Assembly (NCBI GenBank): GCA_036004445.1
Contig: DASYRL010000012.1
Location: 1 to 64,000, forward strand
DNA from: DASXUC01 sp036004445
GTDB taxonomy: Bacteria; Sysuimicrobiota; Sysuimicrobiia; Sysuimicrobiales; Kaftiobacteriaceae
Reading direction: 5' to 3'
Length of the DNA stretch: 64,000 nucleotides
Shown: positions 8,631-15,722 of the stretch, in pieces
Numbering within the stretch: the first letter of the stretch is position 1
Layout: every line of letters begins with the position of its first letter
Notes under the pieces: generated by a model
What the model was told of the DNA's origin: nothing
The model's database searches: none
Seen by the model: the letters and a program-made list of their open reading frames with translations, nothing else
Position numbers and translations under genes: made by a program

Positions 8631-8846
8631 TTGAGCAGAGCGAAACCTAGTCGATCGACGCCACGGTCGGGACCTGCGGACCGTTCTGGGATGTCCTGCG
8701 GCATGGACCTGTCCAAGCCGGGTGATCTGATTGCCATCCGCCGCAGTCAGGTGGAAGAAGTCACGCAGTACGCGCCGATCCTCGTCCGCGCCGCCGGCGG
8801 CAAACTCGTGTCACTGGAGGTCGAGGACGGCTCGCGCATCTGGTGA
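8631..8846 (+). CDS. Small uncharacterised ORF at the end of the sulfur operon, possibly frameshifted
   Basis: A frame of up to 71 residues ending in LSKPGDLIAIRRSQVEEVTQ and then YAPILVRAAGGKLVSLEVEDGSRIW. The latter part looks protein-like. Its in-frame ATGs are 8631, 8691 and 8703. The best ribosome-binding site, GGGAGGAACAG, instead serves the ATG at 8618, whose frame stops at 8648-8650 after ten codons. The stretch between reads IDATVGTCGPFWDVLRHG in another frame, which also looks protein-like. One plausible history is a single gene starting at 8618 with small indels. I do not recognise the family, and the coding status is uncertain. Confidence 0.4.
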   Translation: MSRAKPSRSTPRSGPADRSGMSCGMDLSKPGDLIAIRRSQVEEVTQYAPILVRAAGGKLVSLEVEDGSRIW

Positions 8847-8855
8847 TTCGGAAGG

Positions 8856-9647
8856 TCAGGTAGGGGGATTTCCGGCCGCTGGTCCTCCCGTGCCACGAAG
8901 CACCCTCAGGGTGACCGCCTGGATGGTCAGCGCCACGGCGATCGCCGCGAGGAAGGCCGCAGGGATACCGATTCGGCTGAGGAGTACCGCGAGCGCCGTG
9001 AAGAAGCCCGCGAAACCGAAGAGGCCAAAGAGCAGCCCGCGCAAGACCTGACCCGCCGCTCCCGGGCCCTGCTGGCGGTGCGCGAAGATCGCCAGGACAC
9101 CCGCGTAGACGGGATACGGAGCCAGCGAACCGGTGAGGCGCGGCCCGAGCGCCTGCGCGAACCCGGTGAGCAGCACCACGACCAGGGTCGCCAGGATCAT
9201 GCGCGCCGGCAGGTCCCATCGGGGGAGTGGTTGGGCTCGCGTCTCCACGCCGTGATCAGGCAGGAGGTGGAGAGCCGCCAGCACTGAGCCACTCACGACG
9301 AGCAGCAGCGGCACTGCGGCCAGAGGCAGCACCTGAAGGACGGATGTGACCGCTGCGAATCCTATGGTTCCGGCCCCGAGCGCGCTGAGCCAGCCATACT
9401 GATGGGCGACCAAGGCATAGCCGAGGCAGAAGGCAACCTGCGAGATCGTCCCACCCAACGTACCAACCGCGGCCACTGCCGCAAAGTCGGTGCCGTGGTC
9501 CAGCGCCAAGAACAAAGCGACGGGACCTGAGGTGAAGGGAAACCCAACGAACCATCCGCTCACCCCCGGTCCCCAGCGCCGCCCTGCCAAACTGGCAACG
9601 GCGACGAGCGCCGGAGTCAGAAGGACCTTCAGCACAAGTGTGCTCAT
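8856..9647 (-). CDS. Conserved polytopic membrane protein of unknown function
   Basis: A 263-residue, strongly hydrophobic protein with about seven to nine predicted membrane segments, for example TLVLKVLLTPALVAVASLAG at the N-terminus and FGLFGFAGFFTALAVLLSRI near the C-terminus. The distinctive segment GPGVSGWFVGFPFTSGPVAL (about residues 27-46) suggests a conserved family, but I cannot name a function. It is encoded opposite to the sulfur operon and ends close to the small ORF at 8846. Its upstream region holds the GGTACC-type nested repeat. Confidence 0.75.
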   Translation of the reverse strand: MSTLVLKVLLTPALVAVASLAGRRWGPGVSGWFVGFPFTSGPVALFLALDHGTDFAAVAAVGTLGGTISQVAFCLGYALVAHQYGWLSALGAGTIGFAAVTSVLQVLPLAAVPLLLVVSGSVLAALHLLPDHGVETRAQPLPRWDLPARMILATLVVVLLTGFAQALGPRLTGSLAPYPVYAGVLAIFAHRQQGPGAAGQVLRGLLFGLFGFAGFFTALAVLLSRIGIPAAFLAAIAVALTIQAVTLRVLRGTGGPAAGNPPT

Positions 9648-9672
9648 CTTGAATCAGTATAGGGGGCGCCGT

Positions 9673-9766
9673 ACTAGGTACCGCACTGCCTGTGTGTGAG
9701 TACCCGGTACCGCTTGTCTGCCCGAGCTGTACCGGGTACCTGTTTCGCGGGCCCCGAGTACCTAGT
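9673..9766. repeat. Nested inverted repeat built on GGTACC units
   Basis: Outer arms ACTAGGTAC (from 9673) and GTACCTAGT (to 9765) enclose inner arms GTACCCGGTAC (from 9700) and GTACCGGGTAC (from 9729). This gives a double-stem cruciform-capable element. Its right end contains the CTA that is the stop codon (TAG on the minus strand) of the neighbouring GltD-like gene. The architecture matches the other intergenic inverted arrays in the window, with a different unit. Confidence 0.7.
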
Positions 9767-11174
9767 CCGAAAGGGTGGGCGGTCTGTGGAGGTGTTCCTC
9801 GATCGCCGCTGCGGCCGCGCGGCCGTCGACCAGCGCCGTGGTCACCAAATCGGCCCCGCGGACGACGTCGCCGCCGGCGAACACACCCGGGATCGTGGTC
9901 ATGCCATCGTCATTGACCGTGTAGGTCCCCCACTTCGTGACGTTCGGGCCGTCCGCCGACGGCACGGGGGAGCCATCGAAACCGAATGCCAGAATGACCA
10001 GATCCGCCTCGATTTCGAAATTGCTGTCGGCAACCGGCACCGGCTTGCGCCGCCCCTCGGAGTCGGGTTCACCGAGCTCCATGTGGATGCACTCGATGGC
10101 GCGGACGCCGCCGGCGCCGTTGTCGAGGAACCGGACCGGCGCCTTCAGCCATTCGAACACCACGCCTTCGTCCTTGGCCGTCTGCACCTCGCGGCGGCTG
10201 CCGGGCATGTTGGCTTCGTCGCGGCGGTACACACACGTGACCGATGCCGTCCCCAGCCGCCTGGCGGTGCGCAGGCAGTCCATGGCCGTGTCTCCGCCTC
10301 CCAAGACGACCACGCGCAGGCCGGTCAGATCATCAGGCGTGTCCGCCTCGTTGGTCGTGTTGTTGCGGATGAGAAACGGCAGGGCGTCTTCGATCCCGTC
10401 GAGCTCCATGCCGCGGAGGTCCGGCCGCTTCGGCGCGGTCGCCCCCGTGGCCAAGTACACGGCGCGGAAGCCTGCGTCGCGCAGTTCTTCCAGCGTGACG
10501 TCGTCGCCCACGCGGGTCCCGCAGACGAACTCCACGCCCAGCCGTTCCAGATACTCGGTCCGGCGGTCCACCACGGTCTTGTCCAGCTTGAACCCCGGGA
10601 TCCCGTAGCGGAGCAGCCCGCCCGGCCTGGGAGAGGCTTCGTACACGGTGACGTGATGTCCGCGCCGGACCAATTCTTCCGCGCAGGCCAGTCCTGCCGG
10701 GTCGGACCCAACGACGGCCACGCGGTGCCCGGTCGGCGGCGCGACCGCCGGCAGCGGCAGGCCCTCCTGGCTGAAGGCGTATTCATTGATGAACTTTTCG
10801 ATGGCGCCGATGGCCACCGGTGGGTGCTTCACTCCGACGATGCAGGCATCTTCGCAGAGCCGGTCTTGCGGGCAGATGCGTCCGCAGATCTCCGGCATGT
10901 TGCTCGTCGTCCGAGAGAGGTGCGCCGCCTCGAGGAACCTGCCCTCCATCGTCAGGGTCAGCCAGTCCCGGATGGGGTTGTGCAGCGGGCAGGCCTTGAC
11001 GCACGGGGCTTTGAGGCATTCCACACAGCGCGAGGCTTCCGCGATTGCATCCTCCGGGGAATAGGTGAGGGTGACCTCGCAGAAGTCGCCAACCCGCTCC
11101 CGAGGCGGCCGCTTCGGAATGGGCATGTGGGGTAGATTCAGTCGGTCGCGCTTGGCAATGGCCGGCATACGCAC
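9762..11174 (-). CDS. GltD-like NAD(P)H-dependent FAD/Fe-S oxidoreductase
   Basis: A 470-residue protein like the glutamate synthase small subunit and NfnB-type flavin oxidoreductases. The N-terminal Fe-S domain shows CVECLKAPCVKACPL (about residues 50-64) and CGRICPQDRLCEDAC (about 97-111). An FAD-binding segment VAVVGSDPAGLACAEELVRR is followed by PGGLLRYGIPGFKL, and a second nucleotide site VVVLGGGDTAMDCLRTARR precedes FAGGDVVRGADLV. In the first Rossmann motif a GSDPAG replaces the common GSGPAG. No glutamate synthase large subunit lies nearby, so the partner may be encoded elsewhere or the protein may serve as a stand-alone electron-transfer module. It is preceded by a 306-bp gap carrying palindromic repeats. 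Confidence 0.88.
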   Translation of the reverse strand: MRMPAIAKRDRLNLPHMPIPKRPPRERVGDFCEVTLTYSPEDAIAEASRCVECLKAPCVKACPLHNPIRDWLTLTMEGRFLEAAHLSRTTSNMPEICGRICPQDRLCEDACIVGVKHPPVAIGAIEKFINEYAFSQEGLPLPAVAPPTGHRVAVVGSDPAGLACAEELVRRGHHVTVYEASPRPGGLLRYGIPGFKLDKTVVDRRTEYLERLGVEFVCGTRVGDDVTLEELRDAGFRAVYLATGATAPKRPDLRGMELDGIEDALPFLIRNNTTNEADTPDDLTGLRVVVLGGGDTAMDCLRTARRLGTASVTCVYRRDEANMPGSRREVQTAKDEGVVFEWLKAPVRFLDNGAGGVRAIECIHMELGEPDSEGRRKPVPVADSNFEIEADLVILAFGFDGSPVPSADGPNVTKWGTYTVNDDGMTTIPGVFAGGDVVRGADLVTTALVDGRAAAAAIEEHLHRPPTLSD

Positions 11175-11349
11175 CTCACGAAGAGTGTATCGGCGTCAGT
11201 ATACCGATCGGTTTGGCCGGGCTTTATCGGGCGCGCAGAGGGTTCTGCCTCGGGTCTAGATTCGACCTAAACGGCTATGGCGGATCGGGCTGGTACCTGA
11301 TAGCCGACGCTGCTGCAGCAGACTAGCCTGATCAGGGAACATGCGCGAG

Positions 11350-11444
11350 GCCCTTCGACTCGCTGCGCTCGCTCAGGGCATTCGACTCGCTCTTCGAGTG
11401 GGGCCGAAGGCCATGAGCGAGCTCGCCGAAGGCGAGCGAGTCGG
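11350..11444. repeat. REP-like palindromic repeat, family E, inside the 11175-11480 gap
   Basis: The 30-bp segment 11350-11379 (GCCCTTCGACTCGC, then TGCGCTCGCTCAGGGC) recurs on the other strand at 18505-18534 with 29 of 30 bases identical. A second inverted repeat follows: TTCGACTCGCTC near 11381 pairs with GAGCGAGTCGGA near 11433-11444. CCCTTCGACTCGC...GCTCAGGG is a sequence I have seen as a dispersed repeat in many unrelated bacteria. The rest of this 306-bp gap shows no gene and must hold the divergent promoters of the GltD-like and CBS genes. Confidence 0.75.
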
Positions 11445-11480
11445 ATGGCTACTCTGGCTTGGGACAAGGGGGGACACATT

Positions 11481-12152
11481 ATGCTGGCCAAGGACGTCAT
11501 GACCTCTCGGGTCATTACCGTGACGACACAAACCCCGCTGCGCGACGCGGTGCGCCTGATGCTCGAACACCGAATCAGTGGTCTGCCGGTCATCGACGAC
11601 TTCGGCCGCCTGATGGGGATCGTGACCGAAGCCGACCTGCTGGTGAAGGAGGCGAAGCCGCACCCGCAGCCTCCGCTGGTGGAGTGGTTCGGCCGGTTCT
11701 TGTGGCTGGAACGCTGGCTGAGTCCGGCCCGCAAGGCGGAGGGCCGCCTGGTCGGTGAGGTGATGACTCATAACGTCGTGACTGCCGACGAGCAGACCCC
11801 TGTGGAAGAGCTGGCGTCACGGATGATGCGGTACCGGGTGAACCGCCTGCCGATCGTTCGCGAAGGCGCCGTGGTCGGCATCGTCACGCGGGCGGACATC
11901 CTCAAAGTTTTCCTCCGCTCAGATGAAGCCCTCGCCGCGCAGTGCCGTCGGCTGGTCGGCAACTTCCTCATGGCCGGGGAGGACGTCGGCGTCGACGTCG
12001 ATCGCGGCGTGGTGCTCGTGCGCGGGCGGGTGGCCTCGCCAGGCCGGCGTAGCGAACTGCTGCAGCAGATGTGGATGGTTGACGGCGTGATCGCGGTAGA
12101 CGACCGAGACCTGCTGCACGGTTATCCCAAGTACCTCTTGATGGGTGAGTGA
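11481..12152 (+). CDS. CBS-pair and BON domain protein
   Basis: A 223-residue cytoplasmic protein. CBS domain 1 begins at the N-terminus (AKDVMTSRVITVTTQTPLRD, then HRISGLPVIDDFGRLMGIVT). CBS domain 2 starts near residue 94 (EVMTHNVVTADEQTPVEELA, then RLPIVREGAVVGIVTRADIL). A C-terminal BON-like part follows (VDVDRGVVLVRGRVASPGRR). CBS pairs bind adenine nucleotides and act as energy or ligand sensors; BON domains bind membranes or other ligands. The ATG at 11481 follows a GGGGGGA ribosome-binding site, and an upstream in-frame ATG at 11445 overlaps the palindromic repeat. No transporter or enzyme is fused, so the target is unknown. Confidence 0.88.
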   Translation: MLAKDVMTSRVITVTTQTPLRDAVRLMLEHRISGLPVIDDFGRLMGIVTEADLLVKEAKPHPQPPLVEWFGRFLWLERWLSPARKAEGRLVGEVMTHNVVTADEQTPVEELASRMMRYRVNRLPIVREGAVVGIVTRADILKVFLRSDEALAAQCRRLVGNFLMAGEDVGVDVDRGVVLVRGRVASPGRRSELLQQMWMVDGVIAVDDRDLLHGYPKYLLMGE

Positions 12153-12164
12153 AGGGAGAATCCC

Positions 12165-12326
12165 ATGGAATCGGAGCGAAGGCCCAGAAACATCCAGGTC
12201 AATACGACCGGCCCGATCTGGTTCGTCGGGTGGCTGTTCACCATCGCCTTTGCCCAGCTGATCTGGTGGAAGGCCATCTTGGCGCTCGTCGTCTGGCCCT
12301 ACTACCTGGGTCTGGCAGTCAGGTAA
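12165..12326 (+). CDS. 53-residue small membrane protein
   Basis: ATG at 12165, 12 bp after the CBS-BON stop codon and preceded by GAAGGGAGAA, starts a 53-codon frame ending at TAA 12324-12326. It reads MESERRPRNIQVNTTGPIWF, continues through a hydrophobic segment, VGWLFTIAFAQLIWWKAILA, and ends in a Trp/Tyr-rich segment (LVVWPYYLGLAVR). One or two membrane passes are likely. The ribosome-binding site, spacing and composition support a real gene in the CBS operon. I do not know its function. Confidence 0.65.
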   Translation: MESERRPRNIQVNTTGPIWFVGWLFTIAFAQLIWWKAILALVVWPYYLGLAVR

Positions 12327-12372
12327 GCAAGTCCGCGCTGGGGCGGCGGGGAAGCAACCGCCTCTGGCTGCC

Positions 12373-12601
12373 ATGGCGAAGAAGGTCTCGGGCCATCCGG
12401 CCATCGCGGTCAAGACCATTACACAGTGCATGGTCTGCCACGCAAAGGGACCCGTGCCCAAGCCCTTCCGGCAGGTCATGCACCGGATCCAGCTCAACAG
12501 CACCACGTTCGCGTCTCCCGCCTACAAGGGAACGTGCACGTCGTGCCATCCAGGTGGACAAGGCGACCGGCACGGTCACGGTGTTCGGGCTGCAGAAGTA
12601 G
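12373..12601 (+). pseudogene. Frameshifted remnant of a diheme c-type cytochrome
   Basis: The frame from ATG 12373 contains two heme c attachment motifs, CMVCH and CTSCH, separated by AKGPVPKPFRQVMHRIQLNS and TTFASPAYKGT. Right after the second motif the frame becomes low-complexity. A neighbouring frame reads VDKATGTVTVFGLQK and stops at 12601, a more natural end. A one-base indel near 12548-12555 would join them. No signal peptide is visible upstream of the ATG, so the export signal needed for heme attachment is missing, or the start lies in a lost segment. I treat it as decayed. If intact, the in-frame version ends at 12624. Confidence 0.45.
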
Positions 12602-12635
12602 CGCCACATCAGGCGGAGGCCTGATGGCACCGGAG

Positions 12636-12682
12636 CGCCCGCTTCGTACGTTTAGTGCGAACGCGGGCGTTCATGGTTTTTT
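12636..12682 (+). terminator. Probable intrinsic terminator after the cytochrome remnant
   Basis: CGCCCGC-TTCGTAC (12636-12649) pairs with GTGCGAACGCGGGCG (12655-12669) with one bulge and one wobble. This gives a GC-rich stem with a five-base loop, and a run of six T follows at 12677-12682. The spacing between stem and T-run is longer than usual, and the T-run overlaps the TTCA direct repeats. Confidence 0.5.
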
Positions 12683-12709
12683 CATGGCGCATTCACCCCG
12701 CATTCACGC
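12670..12709 (+). promoter_or_regulatory. Four TTCA direct repeats at 11-bp period, probable OmpR/PhoB-type operator
   Basis: TTCATGG at 12670, TTCATGG at 12681, TTCACCC at 12692 and TTCACGC at 12703 are spaced exactly 11 bp apart, one helical turn. PhoB/OmpR-class regulators bind 11-bp direct repeats, and actinobacterial PhoP boxes have a TTCACC core. The array lies 54 bp upstream of the first gene of an operon that encodes an OmpR-family regulator (13841-14590), so autoregulation is a reasonable inference. Confidence 0.65.
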
Positions 12710-12762
12710 CGGACCGGTAGCGTCATGCGTGGAGAGCTTGTCTCTCACGATGAGGTGAGGAG

Positions 12763-13500
12763 ATGACGGAAATGAGGATGCGATACGTCTATGCCGGCAT
12801 CGGCGTGCTGATGCTGGCGGCGGCCCTGGCGATTCCTGCCCTGGCGCAGCGCGCGGGGGGTGGCCCCGGCCCGGGGATGATGGGGTTCGGCTGGGGGAAC
12901 CAGGCCCCCACCCCAGTGACGTCGATCGACACGGCGGCCGCGCGGGCACGCGATGCGCTGGCGGCGTCCGATTACGGCGATCTCACGGTCGCCGAAGTGA
13001 TGGAATTCACCAACCACTTCTACGTGCTGGTCAAGGAAAAGAGCACGGGGATCGGCGCCCTGGAGCTGCTCGTCGAGCGCAACGGGGTCGTGCACCCCGA
13101 GTACGGTCCCGCCATGATGTGGAACACGAAGTACGGTCACATGGCGGGATTCGGCGGCCGCGGCATGATGGATGGCCGCAGGATGGGTGGCGGCAGGATG
13201 GGTGGACCAGGGTATGGTCCGGGCCAGGGGCCGGGCTACGGCCCGGGAACTCGCGGTCCGGCGACCCCCGCCGCGCAGCCTGCGATCACGCAGGAGCGTG
13301 CCAAGCAGATCGCCGGCCAGTACCTGACCCAGGCGGTGCGGGGAACGACGCCCGATGAGGGGACAGCCTTGTACGGGTACTTCACCTTCGACGCAGAGCG
13401 CAGCGGGAAACCAGTCGGCATGCTCAGCGTTAACGCGTACACAGGCCAGGTCTGGTTTCACAACTGGCACGGGACCTTCGTGCAGGAGAAGGACTTCTAG
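12763..13500 (+). CDS. Exported Gly/Met-rich protein with two PepSY-like segments
   Basis: A 245-residue protein with an N-terminal signal peptide (VYAGIGVLMLAAALAIPALA followed by QRAGG). A conserved segment from ARARDALAASDYGDLTVAEV to LLVERNGVVHPEYGPAMMW and a C-terminal one (AKQIAGQYLTQAV to VGMLSVNAYTGQVWFHNWHG) look like two PepSY-type domains. Between them lies a Gly/Met/Arg-rich linker (GGRGMMDGRRMGGGRMGGPG), a composition often linked to metal binding outside the membrane. GAGGTGAGGAG precedes the ATG at 12763; ATGs at 12772 and 12778 are alternatives. It heads an operon with a SHOCT protein, a response regulator and a kinase, so it may be the sensed or regulated envelope component. 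Function is inferred from composition and context. Confidence 0.7.
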   Translation: MTEMRMRYVYAGIGVLMLAAALAIPALAQRAGGGPGPGMMGFGWGNQAPTPVTSIDTAAARARDALAASDYGDLTVAEVMEFTNHFYVLVKEKSTGIGALELLVERNGVVHPEYGPAMMWNTKYGHMAGFGGRGMMDGRRMGGGRMGGPGYGPGQGPGYGPGTRGPATPAAQPAITQERAKQIAGQYLTQAVRGTTPDEGTALYGYFTFDAERSGKPVGMLSVNAYTGQVWFHNWHGTFVQEKDF

Positions 13501-13511
13501 GAGGGATGCAC

Positions 13512-13844
13512 ATGAACTCGCGTGATCTGACGATTGTGCTGTTGGTGATCCTGGGCGTGGTCGTGCTGGTGCCCGTCCTGGGCATGGCGTTCGGCGGCTT
13601 CGGGTTGATGGGCGGCATGATGGGGCCCGGCATGATGGGGGGCGGGTACGGCCGCGGTGGTTTTGGGGTCGGAGGCCTGCTGCTGTTCCTCCTTGTCGCC
13701 GTCGGCATCGTGCTCATCGGGCGCGGACTGCTCGGCCGTCCTGCCGCAGCCGCAGATGGATCACTGGAGATCCTCAAGCGCCGGCTGGCCGGCGGCGAGA
13801 TCACCAAAGAGCAGTACGAAGAGTTGAAGAAAGCCCTGCAGTGA
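13512..13844 (+). CDS. SHOCT-domain membrane protein
   Basis: A 110-residue protein with a first membrane segment (LTIVLLVILGVVVLVPVLGM), a Gly/Met-rich loop (GGMMGPGMMGGGYGRGGFG), a second membrane segment (LLLFLLVAVGIVLIG) and a C-terminal SHOCT motif (ILKRRLAGGEITKEQYEELK). SHOCT domains are short C-terminal oligomerisation modules. The ATG at 13512 is chosen over 13506 because GGAGGG lies only one base from the latter but seven from the former. It overlaps the next gene by four bases. The Met-rich loop mirrors that of the preceding exported protein. Confidence 0.82.
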   Translation: MNSRDLTIVLLVILGVVVLVPVLGMAFGGFGLMGGMMGPGMMGGGYGRGGFGVGGLLLFLLVAVGIVLIGRGLLGRPAAAADGSLEILKRRLAGGEITKEQYEELKKALQ

Positions 13845-14590
13845 ACCGAAAGACGGTGCTCGTGGTCGAGGATGAGCCCGAGATCTCGGACATCGTCCGT
13901 CAGTATCTCGAAAAAGACGGCTACCGCGTCACGGTGGTGGCCGACGGCGATCGGGCCGCGGATGAGTTCTCGCGTCTGCGGCCCGATCTGATCCTGCTCG
14001 ATCTCATGCTGCCGGGGCAGGACGGATTCGAGGTCTGCCGCCGTCTCCGCGCCGCCGGGAGCACCCCGATCATCATGCTGACCGCGCGCAGCCAGGAGGC
14101 CGACAAGCTCATCGGGCTGGAATTGGGCGCCGACGACTACATCACTAAGCCCTTTAGCCCGCGCGAGGTCGTCGCGCGGGTGCGGGCCGTACTGCGGCGG
14201 TCGCGGGGTGGAGACCCGCCCGGCGATGTGATCCGCCTGCACGACCTGGAGATCGATCCCATCCGCTTCGCCGCGGCGCGGGGCGGAACGGTCCTGGCGC
14301 TGACCCCGACGGAGTTCAGACTGCTCCTGGCGCTGGCGAGCCACCCCGGGCGCGCGTTCACGCGGCTGCAGCTGATCGATCAGGTGCAGGGATACTCGTT
14401 CGAAGGCTACGAGCGGACCGTCGACGCGCACGTCAAGAACCTCAGGCAAAAACTGGAACCCGATCCGCATCACCCGCGCTACGTGCTTACCGTGCACGGC
14501 GTGGGATACCGGATGGCTGAGGATCTGGGACCGGCGGCGGAGGCACCGCCCGCCCCGGAGCGAAGCGACGCGACCGGGGCAGGGGCGTGA
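13841..14590 (+). CDS. OmpR/PhoB-family response regulator
   Basis: A 249-residue two-domain regulator. The receiver domain has the acidic pair in VVEDEPEIS (residues 9-16), the phospho-acceptor Asp54 in DLILLDLMLPGQDGF, the conserved Thr in IIMLTARSQ and Lys in DDYITKPFSP. The winged-helix DNA-binding domain spans about residues 130-230 (LTPTEFRLLLALASHPGRAF, then YERTVDAHVKNLRQKLEPDP and RYVLTVHGVGYRM). It starts at GTG 13841, overlapping the SHOCT gene's stop, and its stop overlaps the kinase start, so all are translationally coupled. The 11-bp direct repeats at 12670-12709 are its likely operator. Confidence 0.95.
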   Translation: MNRKTVLVVEDEPEISDIVRQYLEKDGYRVTVVADGDRAADEFSRLRPDLILLDLMLPGQDGFEVCRRLRAAGSTPIIMLTARSQEADKLIGLELGADDYITKPFSPREVVARVRAVLRRSRGGDPPGDVIRLHDLEIDPIRFAAARGGTVLALTPTEFRLLLALASHPGRAFTRLQLIDQVQGYSFEGYERTVDAHVKNLRQKLEPDPHHPRYVLTVHGVGYRMAEDLGPAAEAPPAPERSDATGAGA

Positions 14591-15705
14591 ACAGCATCCG
14601 CTGGCGCCTCGTTATCCTGCTGGTGTTCGTTGCGCTGCTGTCGGTGGCCGCCGTCGGGTTCGTCGCGGTGATGCTGACCGGCGCGAGATTTGAGGCGTAC
14701 CTGGGCCATCGGCCATCTGCCGGGATGCGACCGATGATGCGCGAGATGATGGGAAGCCCCGAGCGGCGGCTTCTTGCCGATGTACGCTGGGGGATCTGGG
14801 GGGCCGCGGCGGTAGGAGCGGGCGTGGCCGCCATCGTGGGAACCGTGGCCGCCCGCCGGATCACAGGGCCGTTGGCGGCGCTGGCGGCAGGCGCCAGGCG
14901 GATCGGCGGGGGCGATCTGAGCCAGCAGGTGCCCGTCACCGGCGATGACGAGATCGCCCAGGTGGCACAGACGTTCAACAGGATGCTGACCGACCTCCGC
15001 GATGCCGAGGAGTCGCGCCGGCAGCTGCAGGCGGACATCGCCCACGAACTCGGGACGCCGCTGTCCGTGCTGCAGGCCAACGTGGAAGGGATGCTCGACG
15101 GCGTAGTGGACACGAGCCCCCGGCGCCTGGCGTTGCTCCACGCACAGACGCAGATGCTGACCCGACTGGTCCGCGACCTACGGGATCTCTCGTTGCTCCA
15201 GGAGGGGCAGCTCCCCCTTGACAGGCAGCCCATCGACCTCCGAGCGGTGCTGCACGAGGTCGGCGAGATCGTCCGACCGACGGCCGGGGCGAAGGGTGTC
15301 ACCCTGACCGTCACAGGAGGGCCGCCGATCGCCGTGCATGCCGACCGCGATCGCATCGCCCAGGTTCTCCACAACCTGCTCGCCAACGCGGTGCGATACA
15401 CGGATGCCGGCGGGGCGGTCAGTGTGACGGCGCGTCGCGAGAGCGGGCGCGTCGTCGTTGAGGTCGGTGATACAGGTGCCGGCATTCCGGCCGACGATCT
15501 GCCCCGCGTGTTTGAGCGATTCCACCGCGTGGATCGCTCCCGCTCACGGGCGACCGGTGGCGCCGGTCTGGGGCTGGCGGTCGTGAAGCAGCTCGTGGAG
15601 GCGCACGGCGGGACGGTCTGGGCGACCAGCACGCCGGGTTCGGGGAGCGTGTTTGCGTTTGCGCTCCCGGCCGACGGCCCCGAGCAGGGTCGAGGGGCGG
15701 CGTAA
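14587..15705 (+). CDS. Membrane sensor histidine kinase (HAMP, HisKA, HATPase)
   Basis: A 372-residue kinase paired with the preceding regulator. An N-terminal membrane segment (LVILLVFVALLSVAAVGFVA), a short Met/Arg-rich external loop (GHRPSAGMRPMMREMMGSPE) and a second membrane segment (GIWGAAAVGAGVAAIVGTVA) lead to a HAMP domain. The phospho-acceptor His153 sits in ADIAHELGTPLSVLQ. The ATPase domain shows the N box (HNLLANAVRYTD), G1 (VGDTGAGIPADD) and G2 (GGAGLGLAVVKQLVEAHGG). GTG 14587 is the start. The external loop is too short for a classic ligand-binding domain; its Met residues could bind metal, in line with the Met-rich proteins of the operon, but that is inference. Confidence 0.95.
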   Translation: MNSIRWRLVILLVFVALLSVAAVGFVAVMLTGARFEAYLGHRPSAGMRPMMREMMGSPERRLLADVRWGIWGAAAVGAGVAAIVGTVAARRITGPLAALAAGARRIGGGDLSQQVPVTGDDEIAQVAQTFNRMLTDLRDAEESRRQLQADIAHELGTPLSVLQANVEGMLDGVVDTSPRRLALLHAQTQMLTRLVRDLRDLSLLQEGQLPLDRQPIDLRAVLHEVGEIVRPTAGAKGVTLTVTGGPPIAVHADRDRIAQVLHNLLANAVRYTDAGGAVSVTARRESGRVVVEVGDTGAGIPADDLPRVFERFHRVDRSRSRATGGAGLGLAVVKQLVEAHGGTVWATSTPGSGSVFAFALPADGPEQGRGAA

Positions 15706-15722
15706 CAGGAGGAGGGGTCGGA

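Noticed and set aside
9696..11135. Plus-strand open frame opposite the GltD-like gene
   Set aside because: The minus strand has Fe-S, FAD and NAD(P) motifs in order; the plus frame has none.
9762..11174. Glutamate synthase small subunit sensu stricto
   Set aside because: No gltB neighbour is present, so only the family-level name is used.
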